Assembly: GCA_002418895.1 (NCBI GenBank)
Contig: DIFA01000011.1
Coordinates: forward strand, 18,628 to 81,145
Direction: 5' to 3'
DNA length: 62,518 nucleotides
DNA from: Dehalococcoidia bacterium UBA5760
Lineage (GTDB): Bacteria; Chloroflexota; Dehalococcoidia; Dehalococcoidales; UBA5760
Below are positions 27,123 through 35,064 of the stretch, piece after piece. A program made the translations under genes and the position numbers. Each line of letters begins with the position of its first letter. Position 1 is the first letter of the stretch. The notes under the pieces are model-generated. The model had not been told where the DNA came from and made no database searches. It saw only the letters and a list, made by a program, of their open reading frames with translations.

Positions 27123-27332
27123 AAAATAAACCCCCTGCTGCAAAATAACTGCTCTCTAATGGGAAAAATGAAACACGGAAAACAACGCAGATTAAGAAAT
27201 AATGAACAATGGTAAGTAGTTGTGTCTATTTTTGATCCGAAAGGCTAAGGAGAACCCCTCAGGGCAAGCCCCGGCAGATAAGTCTTGCAGAAACCATAAC
27301 AAATTTATGTTAACACGTGGTCATCGGAGAGT

Positions 27333-27368
27333 CAAGGGGCGCCTGATTCTAAAACCAGACGCCCCTTG
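27333..27368. terminator. Hairpin downstream of dnaN
   Basis: Arms 27333-27345 (CAAGGGGCGCCTG) and 27356-27368 (CAGACGCCCCTTG) pair with one mismatch around a 10-nt loop, 25 bp after the dnaN stop. There is no T tract, so termination may be inefficient or factor-assisted. Confidence 0.6.
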
Positions 27369-27392
27369 ATGAAACTTAGCTATGAAAATTTA

Positions 27393-28529
27393 TTACCACT
27401 GCACGAACATCGGCATTACGACGTGGATATAGTTGTCCACACCCATCGGACGTATCACGCCGGGGCTGGACGGATTGGTAACCTCAAGAGCCACCTGCTC
27501 TTCACGGAGCACACCGAGCACATCGGATAAGTATTTACCGTTAAAGGCAACCTTCGCCTCTCCACCCTCAACAATAGCATCGATTTCACCGACATCGTCA
27601 CCCACTTCCTCCGAGCGGGCGGTAATGGTCATCTTACCCGTGGTCAGCTCACCACTGCCGGGGATAATCAGCAGACGGACAATACCGCTGCCATCACGGG
27701 CGAAGATAGAGGCTGTTTTAGTCGCCCTCAAGAAGGATGCCACATCAACCACCGACCGGGTGCTGTAGCTCTGGGGAATGAGCTGAGCATAATTGGGGAA
27801 AGTCCCCTGGACCATCTGGGATACCAGCTCAATGTTCTTCATACGGAACAGCGCCTGGCTCTTGTTCGGGTCCACTATTATCTCAACAGGCTCCTCCTGG
27901 TCAGCTATAAGCCGGTTCAGTTCAGCGAGGGTCCGTGCCGGAATAATAACCTTGGCCTTTTTAGCGACCGGGAGGACAAGAGGCAACTTATGCACCGCCA
28001 ACCGGAAGCCATCGGCTGCTGCCAGGGTAAGCAAATCACCGTCGAAATCAGCGTCAACTCCGGTAAGAACCGGGCGGGACTCCTCCGTGGCCGCAGCAAA
28101 GACAACCTGGGTAATACCCCGCTGCAGGGCCTCCACTTCAACCTTGGTAGTCACTACCGCCTCCACCTTTGGTATCGGTGGGAAATCCGCCGCATCGACG
28201 CCGCTGATACGTGCCTCAAAGCGGGCGCACTTCAACTCCAGCGTCTTGGTACGCGGGGAAAGGCTGATTTCAATCTTCTCATTAGGAAGGGAAGCGACAA
28301 ACTCGGTGAGCAGCCGTGCCGGAACAGTAATCTCCCCTTCTTCTTCTATTTTGGCACCGATCCAGCAGGAAGTGGCCATCTCCAGATTGGTCGCCGTAAG
28401 TTTCAGCCGGGACTTATCCGTAGCCAGCAGGACATTACCGGTTATCGGCAGAGTTGTGCGCACCGCGACCGCTCTGCCCACCACATTCAATCCGCGACTC
28501 AGGTTCTCCTGAAGGCAAGTCAACCTCAT
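27393..28529 (-). CDS. dnaN: DNA polymerase III beta sliding clamp DnaN
   Basis: 378 aa with the three-domain clamp pattern: MRLTCLQENLSRGLNVVGRAV, LLATDKSRLKLTATNLEM, a LTGVDADFDGDLLTLAAADGFRLAVHKL middle segment, and the C-terminal YIHVVMPMF. It tethers polymerase to DNA. The start at 28529 (ATG, GGGGGTG upstream) is supported by the predicted promoter at 28565-28593; the 35 codons of open frame upstream would lie across that promoter. It is not beside dnaA, recF or gyrB, and stands between the asn-synthetase-like and flavodiiron genes. Confidence 0.94.
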   Translation of the reverse strand: MRLTCLQENLSRGLNVVGRAVAVRTTLPITGNVLLATDKSRLKLTATNLEMATSCWIGAKIEEEGEITVPARLLTEFVASLPNEKIEISLSPRTKTLELKCARFEARISGVDAADFPPIPKVEAVVTTKVEVEALQRGITQVVFAAATEESRPVLTGVDADFDGDLLTLAAADGFRLAVHKLPLVLPVAKKAKVIIPARTLAELNRLIADQEEPVEIIVDPNKSQALFRMKNIELVSQMVQGTFPNYAQLIPQSYSTRSVVDVASFLRATKTASIFARDGSGIVRLLIIPGSGELTTGKMTITARSEEVGDDVGEIDAIVEGGEAKVAFNGKYLSDVLGVLREEQVALEVTNPSSPGVIRPMGVDNYIHVVMPMFVQW

Positions 28530-28564
28530 AATACACCCCCAAACGTATTCTCCTGTAGCGAAGT

Positions 28565-28593
28565 AGTATACACCAATCCGGGATGAGAGACAA
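28565..28593 (-). promoter_or_regulatory. dnaN promoter
   Basis: On the minus strand TTGTCT (28588-28593) and TATACT (28565-28570) with 17-nt spacing, giving a leader of about 30 nt. Confidence 0.6.
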
Positions 28594-28681
28594 GTCTTTC
28601 TTACTTTTCCAATCGCCTCATACCACTGAAGCACCCGTGAAATACTGTTACCAATACAGAACGGAAACCGGCGACATTATA

Positions 28682-29869
28682 TTACCCGGCAAAGCTATTC
28701 TCTTTGTGCTTTCGGGCAATAGTATCAGCCAGCCCCTCCAGCAACTTCAAGTCCGCTTCCTTGGGGAATCCCCTACACAACACCGGCTCCAGTATCTCCA
28801 CCTTCAGGTTAGGCATCATACCGGTAAGCTGCTCCAAGGTCTTACCACCCCAGCCGTAGGAGCCAATAACGGAGGCAAAGCGAAGCTTGGGACGCAGGGC
28901 GTTGGCCAGAAAGGCAGCATAGGCAACAGCAGGATGAGCACCGGCAAGGACGGTCGGAGCCCCGATAACAATGGTTGCCGCATCCACCAGCGCCATCGCC
29001 AGCTTGCCGAGGTCAGTAACGCTAAGGTCGAACTGCTGTACGGTCACCCCTCGTTGCGCCAATGCACCGACCAGGTATTCCACCATCCTGCGCGTGCTTC
29101 CATGCATCGAGATGTAGGGTAGAACAACGACATTCTTCGGCTCATTGAGAACCCAGTCATGATAGGCATTCAAGATAAAATCCGGTCTGTCATGGAACGG
29201 GCCATGGCTGGGAGCAATAACGTCGATAGCATACCCGGCGAGCCTCTCCAGGTGCTTTTTAATGCTGGGGCGGAATGGCATCATAATCTCGGCATAGTAG
29301 CGCTTGGCCGCCTCATAGACACGCCCTTCATCGGTTACATAGATGTCGGTGGTAGCCAGGTGAGAACCGAAGAGGTCACAGGGGAAGAGTATCTTATCTT
29401 CCTTAAGATAGGTCAGCATTGTCTCCGGCCAGTGGACCCAGGGGGCATGAATAAACTCCAGGGTTCTATCACCCAGTGACAGATTCTCTCCGTCAGCAAC
29501 AGTGTTGAAACGATCCGCCTTAATCCCGAGCAGATCGATGAGCATCCCCTTGCACTTCTCTGTGGTAACTACCTGAGCCCGGGGATATTTCTCAATAACA
29601 CGGGGCAGGCTGCCGGAGTGATCCTGCTCGGCGTGATTGGCAATCAGGTAATCGATATCCGCCACTCCCAACCGATTGAGATTGTCCAGCAACACTTCCG
29701 CCATCGGAGGATCCACTGTATCAACAAGGGCTGTCTTATCGCTGCCTTTAATAAGATAGGCATTATAACTCGTGCCGTCAGGTAGCGGAATTAGCGAGTC
29801 GAACAGCCGCCGGTCCCAGTCCACCACTCCCACCGAGTAGACCCCGGGTCTTATCTCTCTCGGTCTCAT
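28682..29869 (-). CDS. fprA: Flavodiiron protein (FprA-type oxygen/NO reductase)
   Basis: 395 aa. Residues about 1-250 form the metallo-beta-lactamase-like diiron domain: H79-x-E81-x-D83-H84 in NHAEQDHSG, then WVHWPET, FPCDLFGSH and APSHGP supply the remaining ligands. Residues about 255-395 form a flavodoxin domain (YISMHGSTRRMVEYL binds FMN). It reduces O2 to water or NO to N2O using electrons from rubredoxin. The ATG follows AAAGGAGG. It is the last gene of a probable six-gene operon, 31 bp after the rubredoxin gene that likely feeds it. Confidence 0.95.
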   Translation of the reverse strand: MRPREIRPGVYSVGVVDWDRRLFDSLIPLPDGTSYNAYLIKGSDKTALVDTVDPPMAEVLLDNLNRLGVADIDYLIANHAEQDHSGSLPRVIEKYPRAQVVTTEKCKGMLIDLLGIKADRFNTVADGENLSLGDRTLEFIHAPWVHWPETMLTYLKEDKILFPCDLFGSHLATTDIYVTDEGRVYEAAKRYYAEIMMPFRPSIKKHLERLAGYAIDVIAPSHGPFHDRPDFILNAYHDWVLNEPKNVVVLPYISMHGSTRRMVEYLVGALAQRGVTVQQFDLSVTDLGKLAMALVDAATIVIGAPTVLAGAHPAVAYAAFLANALRPKLRFASVIGSYGWGGKTLEQLTGMMPNLKVEILEPVLCRGFPKEADLKLLEGLADTIARKHKENSFAG

Positions 29870-29900
29870 TGTCCCCTCCTTTACAAGCCAGGCGCTCTTT

Positions 29901-30074
29901 CTAGTTTTTTAGTTTCTCAAAATCGCTCTTGCCTGCCCCGCAGACCGGACACACCCAATCATCAGGGAGCTCATCAAACGGTGTCCCCGGCGCGATATCA
30001 CCCTCCGGGTCACCCAGCTCCGGGTCATAGACGTAACCGCATACGGTACACTCGTACTTATCTAATTTCGCCAT
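29901..30074 (-). CDS. Rubredoxin
   Basis: 57 aa with the Fe(Cys)4 site C9-VC-GYVYDP (CTVCG: C9, C12) and C42/C45 (CPVCG). It is a one-electron carrier. The ATG at 30074 is preceded by AAAGGAGG lying inside the end of the flavin reductase gene; a GTG at 30083 overlaps that stop codon but is too close to the ribosome binding site. The neighbour order (flavin reductase, rubredoxin, FprA) reproduces the domain order of Moorella Hrb, where the first two are one protein. Confidence 0.96.
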   Translation of the reverse strand: MAKLDKYECTVCGYVYDPELGDPEGDIAPGTPFDELPDDWVCPVCGAGKSDFEKLKN

Positions 30075-30082
30075 TCTAAGCA

Positions 30083-30598
30083 CTACCTCCTTTTCTCTTC
30101 AATATAGCTGGGAGCAGTCCTGGGTGTGGTACCCCGTTTGACCTGGTGGTAATACTCGTAGGTCATAGAGGTCTCATCGCTGATAACATCGGCATCGACG
30201 ATATTGCCGATAAAAATGGTATGGCTGCCCACATCTACTTCTTGAATTACTTTAGCCTCCAGATAGGCAACGGCGTTTTCGGTAACCAGAGGAGCACCGG
30301 TCTTGCCTATCCTGTAATCAACCCCATCGAGCTTATCGGTATCCCGGCCCGACTTAAAGCCGAAGCGCCCCACGAAAGAGAGGGGAGTCTCCCGGCGCAG
30401 GACAGAAGCCGTAAAGACCCTGCTCTCCTGGATAAACTGGTGGGTCAGGTTGCTCTTGTTGATGCTTACGGCAACCGTCGCCGGCTCGGAGGTTATCTGG
30501 AACACGGTGTTGGCGATTTGAGCGTTGAGCCGGTCTCCCTGCTTCGAGGCAACGACATACATGCCATAACCTAATTTATGCAAAGCTTGAGTATTCAC
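30083..30598 (-). CDS. Flavin reductase family protein (Hrb-like NAD(P)H:rubredoxin oxidoreductase module)
   Basis: 171 aa of the FMN-binding split-barrel flavin reductase fold: LGYGMYVVAS, NAQIANTVFQITSEPATVAVSI, and GSHTIFIGNIVDAD. In Moorella thermoacetica this module is fused to a C-terminal rubredoxin (Hrb) and donates electrons from NADH to FprA; here the rubredoxin is a separate adjoining gene. The start is GTG at 30598 behind GCAGGAGG. It is 28 bp after sufB. Function as the electron entry point of the defence chain is an inference from order. Confidence 0.88.
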   Translation of the reverse strand: MNTQALHKLGYGMYVVASKQGDRLNAQIANTVFQITSEPATVAVSINKSNLTHQFIQESRVFTASVLRRETPLSFVGRFGFKSGRDTDKLDGVDYRIGKTGAPLVTENAVAYLEAKVIQEVDVGSHTIFIGNIVDADVISDETSMTYEYYHQVKRGTTPRTAPSYIEEKRR

Positions 30599-30626
30599 CT
30601 GCAGATACCTCCTGCTTACTTATTAC

Positions 30627-31862
30627 CTACATCACCTCTTTTTCACTGGCCTCAACGGTACGATCGATCTCGGCACCCAGCGTGGGCGGCAACCCCTGGA
30701 TATCCACCCTGAGAAAGCCGCGGACGATGGTAGCGGTAGCCTCGGTACGGGTCAACCCCCGCGCCATCAGATACTCAACTTCCTCCTCGGCAATCTTACC
30801 TACCGCCGCTTCGTGGGAGAGGTCAATACCGGCCAGATTACCCTTAAGCTCGGGTATGGCGTGAATCATGCCGCCATTATTTAGAATGAGTCCCCGGCAC
30901 TCGAGGTGCCCCTTTACCTCAGGAGCACCACCATCGATAAAGCCCCGGGCAATAATGTCACCCCCGGTGGTGATGGCTCGCGATATGATTTCTGTCTTAG
31001 CACCTTTAGCCTCCAGGAATACTCTGGAGCCGACGTCCAGCGACGACCCCTTGCCGGCGACCAGGATACTGTTATACCTGACGGTAGCGTTTTCACCAAC
31101 GCACCTAGCAGACGGGTACATCTGCAATGAGTGAATCGGCTTCATCAGTACGTAGTTGCTCAAGAAAAGGCCGTCCTCCTCCACAATAATCCCGGTGCGG
31201 GGGCGGACTGCCACCGCCGGGTTCCAGCTGTGTATCATGGTAAAGGTAACCCTGGCCCCTCTTTTGATATAGAACTCGGATACCCCCATATGCAGCCCGG
31301 GGTCTTCCCTGGATGCGGTGGTACAGCCGGTAATAATATCAAGCTCTGAGCCTTCCTCAGCGATAACAATATTGTGCACATTCTGCGCCAGACGCGCCTT
31401 GGCCAGATAGAGACAGGCCTGTACCGGAAAGATAGTCTTATGACCGGCTAGAGCCCTGATAAAATAACCGTCGCCACGGTTCAGCTCAACGTTGGCGGTG
31501 TACTTATCAGTATCCACAGCAACCGCCCGCCACCAGTAATCGGACAGCCAGTCGTACTTCTTTAATGCCTGGCTGATGGGTATTACCTCAACACCATCCC
31601 CTCTGATTGAGCTGTGAACCGGGGTATTGTCCATCTGGATATAGGTCCCCGACCTCTGGCTGGTATCATCCAGAACAACCCCCGCCTCCAGCATATGCTC
31701 CCTGGCCTGAGCCGGAAGCTGCTCCGGGTCCGACTGGTAAGGCTGTTCTTCAGCTGATGTAAGGTAGGTGCTCAAATCGATATCTTCACCGAAGGCAGCT
31801 GCTTTAGCCGCCGCCGCTTTAGCCTTTTTCCGATATGACTCCGACGACTTTATCTCAGACAT
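30627..31862 (-). CDS. sufB: SufB/SufD-family Fe-S cluster assembly scaffold (minimal SufBC/SmsB type)
   Basis: 411 aa, shorter than bacterial SufB (about 470). The core beta-helix is visible (AQNVHNIVIAEEGSELDIITGC, GASSREDPGLH-like, FYIKRGARVTFTMIHSW). The C-terminus has the family motif EEEVEYLMARGLTRTEATATIVRGF. It acts with the SufC ATPase to build Fe-S clusters. Its ATG overlaps the end of sufC by 8 nt. Only sufC and sufB are present; sufS, sufE/U and a second sufD are not in the window, which matches the minimal two-gene systems of archaea and deep-branching anaerobes. Confidence 0.92.
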   Translation of the reverse strand: MSEIKSSESYRKKAKAAAAKAAAFGEDIDLSTYLTSAEEQPYQSDPEQLPAQAREHMLEAGVVLDDTSQRSGTYIQMDNTPVHSSIRGDGVEVIPISQALKKYDWLSDYWWRAVAVDTDKYTANVELNRGDGYFIRALAGHKTIFPVQACLYLAKARLAQNVHNIVIAEEGSELDIITGCTTASREDPGLHMGVSEFYIKRGARVTFTMIHSWNPAVAVRPRTGIIVEEDGLFLSNYVLMKPIHSLQMYPSARCVGENATVRYNSILVAGKGSSLDVGSRVFLEAKGAKTEIISRAITTGGDIIARGFIDGGAPEVKGHLECRGLILNNGGMIHAIPELKGNLAGIDLSHEAAVGKIAEEEVEYLMARGLTRTEATATIVRGFLRVDIQGLPPTLGAEIDRTVEASEKEVM

Positions 31863-32607
31863 TCAGGTGCCTCCTTGCCAGGCAATTGACACACGACCCG
31901 TAGCCGCCTTCCTTGATGGTCTGCAGTATTTCATGAGGGTCGCCCTGACAGCTGATTCTGCCGTCGCACATAACATAACCGGTACGAGCGTTCACGTAAT
32001 CCAGGATATGACCGGTGTGAGTAATGATAAGCCCCATACATTTTCGGTCCGGAATCGGGCAGTGTTTTTCCAGGAGCTCATTGATCAACTCGCCGATAAG
32101 AACAATGTTTTCCAGGTCAACGCCGGACTCCGGCTCATCAAGCAGAGCCAGCTTCGGCTTCTGCGCCAGTAGCTGCATCATCTCGGAGCGTTTTATCTCC
32201 CCGCCGGAGAATCCGTAGTTTATTTCCCTATCCAGAAAGTCCTCCAGGTCAGTCCGTTTCGCCAGCTTGGCGACAGTCTCGGCATCTCCCCGCCCCTTGA
32301 GACAGGCGGCAACCATATCGCTCATCTTTACCCCCCGTACCACCGGCGGGCGCTGGAAAGACATGCCGATACCTAAACGGGCACGCTCATCGAGCGGCAA
32401 GCCGGTTATATCCTTCCCTTGAAAAGTAATACTGCCCCTTACTATCCGGTACTTGGGAAAACCCATCAGCGCCGTCAGCAGAGTAGTCTTGCCGCTGCCG
32501 TTAGGACCGAAGAGAACATGGGTCTCACCGGTACCTATCGTCATATTTATGTCGTGAAGGATTTCCTTATCCCCCACCGCCACCGCCAGTTGCTTAATCT
32601 TCAGCAT
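31855..32607 (-). CDS. sufC: Fe-S assembly ATPase SufC
   Basis: 250 aa ABC-type ATPase: Walker A GPNGSGKTT (about 35-43), Q-loop FQRP, signature FSGGEIKRSEMMQLL, Walker B LALLDEPESGVD. The RSEMMQLL continuation is typical of SufC rather than transporters. The tail GGYGSCVNCLARRHL has a CxxC pair seen in archaeal-type minimal systems. It energises the SufB scaffold. It is 33 bp after the ferritin-like gene and overlaps sufB. Confidence 0.95.
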   Translation of the reverse strand: MLKIKQLAVAVGDKEILHDINMTIGTGETHVLFGPNGSGKTTLLTALMGFPKYRIVRGSITFQGKDITGLPLDERARLGIGMSFQRPPVVRGVKMSDMVAACLKGRGDAETVAKLAKRTDLEDFLDREINYGFSGGEIKRSEMMQLLAQKPKLALLDEPESGVDLENIVLIGELINELLEKHCPIPDRKCMGLIITHTGHILDYVNARTGYVMCDGRISCQGDPHEILQTIKEGGYGSCVNCLARRHLNV

Positions 32608-32640
32608 ATATCTATCACCCCGCTAATTCCTGACTAATTT

Positions 32641-33171
32641 TCAACCGCCGTCCAGAGAGGGGTGCTCTTTACGAACAAACCAGCCCGCCGGATCACTGAG
32701 GTATTCATAGTAGTCAAGCAGAACCAGGTAGTGCGCTCGTTCTTCGGCAACCAGCGCCTGATAGAAATTCCGCTCGGCATCATGTGTAGCAGCCTGACCC
32801 TGCACTTTGTAATAGTCACCGGTCTTGTTTTCCATTTCCATAGCCGTCTTTACCGCATCGAGTTCGGTGGTGGCAGCATCAACCTCGGTTCCCGTTTTAT
32901 CTATTGCGTCGGCAAATATCGTTCTCAGCCGCTTGCCCCCGTCCGGCTTAAAATCGGTGCCGGGCCAACCCTGCTTGACTCGTATGGAGTCATATATCTT
33001 CTCAAAATTCTGCCGGTGAACATCCTCCTCGGCAGCCAGCGATTCCAAAAGCTTCCTACCCAGCTCATTACCGCTCTCCCGGCTGGCTTTGAGATAGAAC
33101 TGCTTGCCATCTATCTCCATTTTGATGGCAACCTGTAACGCCTGTAACGTCCTATCCTGGTCGATTCCCAT
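32641..33171 (-). CDS. Ferritin-like (rubrerythrin-related) diiron protein
   Basis: 176 aa four-helix protein. Iron-ligand motifs of the ferritin-like fold are visible: IKMEIDGKQFY in helix 1, LAAEEDVHRQNF in helix 2, MEMENKTGDYY in helix 3 and VAEERAHYLVL in helix 4. There is no rubredoxin domain, so it is not a full rubrerythrin. It probably stores iron or reduces peroxide. It is the first gene of the Suf-FprA operon, with ATG at 33171 behind AGGAGG and a strong promoter upstream. Confidence 0.87.
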   Translation of the reverse strand: MGIDQDRTLQALQVAIKMEIDGKQFYLKASRESGNELGRKLLESLAAEEDVHRQNFEKIYDSIRVKQGWPGTDFKPDGGKRLRTIFADAIDKTGTEVDAATTELDAVKTAMEMENKTGDYYKVQGQAATHDAERNFYQALVAEERAHYLVLLDYYEYLSDPAGWFVRKEHPSLDGG

Positions 33172-33252
33172 AACTCCTCCTTTTTCTCTTTAGCTCGTGT
33201 TTTCTCCAAACAACTCTTGCATAAGACGAACCAAAACACACCCGGAAATGAA

Positions 33253-33281
33253 TATATAACCTATAATACCCCGTTTGTCAA
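33253..33281 (-). promoter_or_regulatory. Promoter of the ferritin-suf-fprA operon
   Basis: On the minus strand TTGACA (33276-33281) and TATATA (33253-33258) are 17 nt apart; the leader is about 75 nt. I found no PerR- or Fur-like palindrome I could defend. Confidence 0.7.
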
Positions 33282-33329
33282 CATCGATGGTATATTGATC
33301 GGCAAGTTAGACCAATCATGTTCTTGTCA

Positions 33330-33800
33330 TCAAACGCCCCTGACCTTATGCAACACCTCTTCCACCTTGCCCAGATGGGTCTTGGTGGCATCAGCCAGAT
33401 CAAGCAAAACTTTCTTGAACTCTATCGTATCCCCCTCAAATACTTCGAAGTACTTTTGCTCTATGATAGATTGCTCTATATACAAAGCTGTGGATAAAGC
33501 ACCTATCAGAGATATCCCGGATCCATTCACCCTATCGAGCTCACGCTCCAGATATTCCGAGAATGTTTTTATCGCGGCAGTATTGAACCTTCCTTCGTCA
33601 ATAAGAACGCTCCCTTCCGTCACCTTCGAAGCTAACTTACCCAACCAGGAGGCATGCTCAACCTCTTCTCCGGCAAGTGCTGTCCAAAAAGTACGATAGT
33701 CGGGAAAATGCTTTGCATAAGCTCGGTAAAGTTTACCGACACCGATTTCGTTATCCATCAGCAACTCGACAATATACATCCGGTTTTTCTCAGCACCCAT
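33330..33800 (-). CDS. Ferritin-like domain protein
   Basis: 156 aa, four helices. MYIVELLMDNEIGVGKLYRAYAK-type helix 1, LAGEEVEHASWLGKL in helix 2 (EExxH ligand motif), and a later YIEQSIIEQKYFEVFEG segment suggest a diiron or rubrerythrin-like protein. Ligands are less complete than in the neighbour at 32641, so metal content is uncertain. The ATG at 33800 follows GGAGAGGG. It is a separate unit, 158 bp ahead of the operon promoter, and may be co-regulated with it as part of the stress block. Confidence 0.78.
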   Translation of the reverse strand: MGAEKNRMYIVELLMDNEIGVGKLYRAYAKHFPDYRTFWTALAGEEVEHASWLGKLASKVTEGSVLIDEGRFNTAAIKTFSEYLERELDRVNGSGISLIGALSTALYIEQSIIEQKYFEVFEGDTIEFKKVLLDLADATKTHLGKVEEVLHKVRGV

Positions 33801-33932
33801 AGTTCACACCCTCTCCAATCGAATGTATCTATTAGAACACATATTGGTTTTGTATGCTATTGTAAAACCTGGTCCCTTGTTTACGACATACCCCACGAAC
33901 ATAAAGCAACGTCTTGAAGCTCTCGCGTAAGT

Positions 33933-33964
33933 GTGAAGGCCCGGCAATCTAGCCGGGCCTTCAC
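33933..33964. terminator. Terminator downstream of hsp20
   Basis: A perfect 13-bp stem: arms 33933-33945 (GTGAAGGCCCGGC) and 33952-33964 (GCCGGGCCTTCAC) with a 6-nt loop, 31 bp after the hsp20 stop. It lacks a T run. Confidence 0.75.
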
Positions 33965-33995
33965 TGGATGGAAATCGAGCGGTGGACGATATCCG

Positions 33996-34472
33996 TTATT
34001 TCTTGCTACTACCCTCGATGGCTTTGGTACTGCCACCGACCTTAATCTGAATCTGCTTCTTCTTCTTTTCCTCAGCCTTAGGCATTCTTATGATCAGAAC
34101 ACCATTTTCATATTCGGACTCGATCTTATTGGTATCTACCGTCTGGGGTAATCTAAGCGCCCGGTAGAATGAGCCTGTCGGCCTCTCCTGTATCAGATAT
34201 CCTGATTGCTCGCCTTCAGAATCTGCTTTCCTCTCCGCCCTTAATGTCAGCAGATTATCCTCTACTGCGACATCGATTTCGTCCGGCTTGATACCCGGTA
34301 TCGAAGCCTTTACGACTAGCTCGTCACCCTTTTGGATCACATCAATCAGAATATTCCAGTCTTCCACGCCCTCGCGGTAAGACGGCACACTTCCTAAACC
34401 GCGCCAAAGCCGATTCACCGTATCCTCCATCTGAGTTAAATCTCTAAACGGATCCCATCTCTGTACTAACAT
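33996..34472 (-). CDS. hsp20: Small heat shock protein, Hsp20/alpha-crystallin family
   Basis: 158 aa. The N-terminal MLVQRWDPFRDLTQMEDTVNRLW is typical of bacterial class A sHsps. The alpha-crystallin domain spans about 45-135 (VKASIPGIKPDEIDVAVEDNLLTLRAER, then GSFYRALRLPQTVD and ENGVLIIRMPK). It holds unfolding proteins in the cytoplasm. The ATG follows GAAGGAGGAA. It is 120 bp after hspR on the same strand, probably one autoregulated transcript. Confidence 0.95.
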   Translation of the reverse strand: MLVQRWDPFRDLTQMEDTVNRLWRGLGSVPSYREGVEDWNILIDVIQKGDELVVKASIPGIKPDEIDVAVEDNLLTLRAERKADSEGEQSGYLIQERPTGSFYRALRLPQTVDTNKIESEYENGVLIIRMPKAEEKKKKQIQIKVGGSTKAIEGSSKK

Positions 34473-34592
34473 TATTTATTCCTCCTTCTACTAATATGAT
34501 CAATTGTGTGCATTACCCGATTTGACCCACCAAATGTAAAACTTAGCTACTATTCATCATCCTTAATCACCTCCTCGGACATCTCCATCTCA

Positions 34593-34883
34593 TCAGACAT
34601 CCTCACCCCTTCTCAGCGCCAGGACTGCCTTTATTCCTTCCAGATTTATGCCCTTTACACTGAGTCGAAATACCTCTCTTATGATAAATACCTCTTCATC
34701 CGAAAAAAGCCGCTGGCCTGCCTCCGTCCTCTTCGGCTCAATTATCCCCGCTTCCTCGTATCTCCTTATGCGATGTGCTTCGACTCCGGTAAGAGTAACC
34801 ACCACAGCCATGGTATACTTCGCCCAAATATTCTCTCCATCTCCTCTTCCGCGGACTATCTTGAATATCTTCTTCTCCGGCAT
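34593..34883 (-). CDS. hspR: HspR-like MerR-family heat shock regulator
   Basis: 96 aa. The MerR-type winged HTH is visible as VVTLTGVEAHRIRRYEEAGIIEPKRTEAG, followed by LFSDEEVFIIREVFRLSVKGINLEGIKAVL. This matches HspR, which represses dnaK/clpB/hsp20 genes through HAIR operators (CTTGAGT-N7-ACTCAAG). I see no HAIR site here, so the operator has diverged or lies elsewhere. ATG at 34883 is chosen over the in-frame GTG at 34892; the ribosome binding site GGTGGGG overlaps the GTG. It has a strong promoter. Confidence 0.88.
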   Translation of the reverse strand: MPEKKIFKIVRGRGDGENIWAKYTMAVVVTLTGVEAHRIRRYEEAGIIEPKRTEAGQRLFSDEEVFIIREVFRLSVKGINLEGIKAVLALRRGEDV

Positions 34884-34910
34884 TCTCCCCACCCAATTAT
34901 CTGATACGTA

Positions 34911-34939
34911 ATGTTAGCATATCTCACAAATTTTGTCAA
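34911..34939 (-). promoter_or_regulatory. hspR-hsp20 promoter
   Basis: On the minus strand TTGACA (34934-34939) and TAACAT (34911-34916), 17-nt spacing, TSS near 34904. Confidence 0.7.
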
Positions 34940-35064
34940 TATTTCTAACAACAATAGTTATATCAGGCATATATTACTTGTGGGGAGCCTCCGTTTAGTA
35001 GCGAGATTGATAAACAACCAGGGCTTATGATAAATCTTCTGTTGATATACTCGTGGACGTGATG

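Noticed and set aside
27240..27300. A GC-rich stretch with CCCCTCAGGGCAAGCCCC-like pairing downstream of dnaN, suspected riboswitch or REP-like repeat.
   Set aside because: Pairing is short and imperfect, and no second copy was seen in the window.
34550..34600. A 16-codon acidic ORF (minus) overlapping the hspR stop and preceding hsp20.
   Set aside because: It has a start in good position, but it is too short to judge and shows no conserved feature; it may be leader sequence.
34893..35064. HAIR operator (CTTGAGT-N7-ACTCAAG) for HspR.
   Set aside because: Searched by eye in the hspR and hsp20 upstream regions; no match close enough to report.
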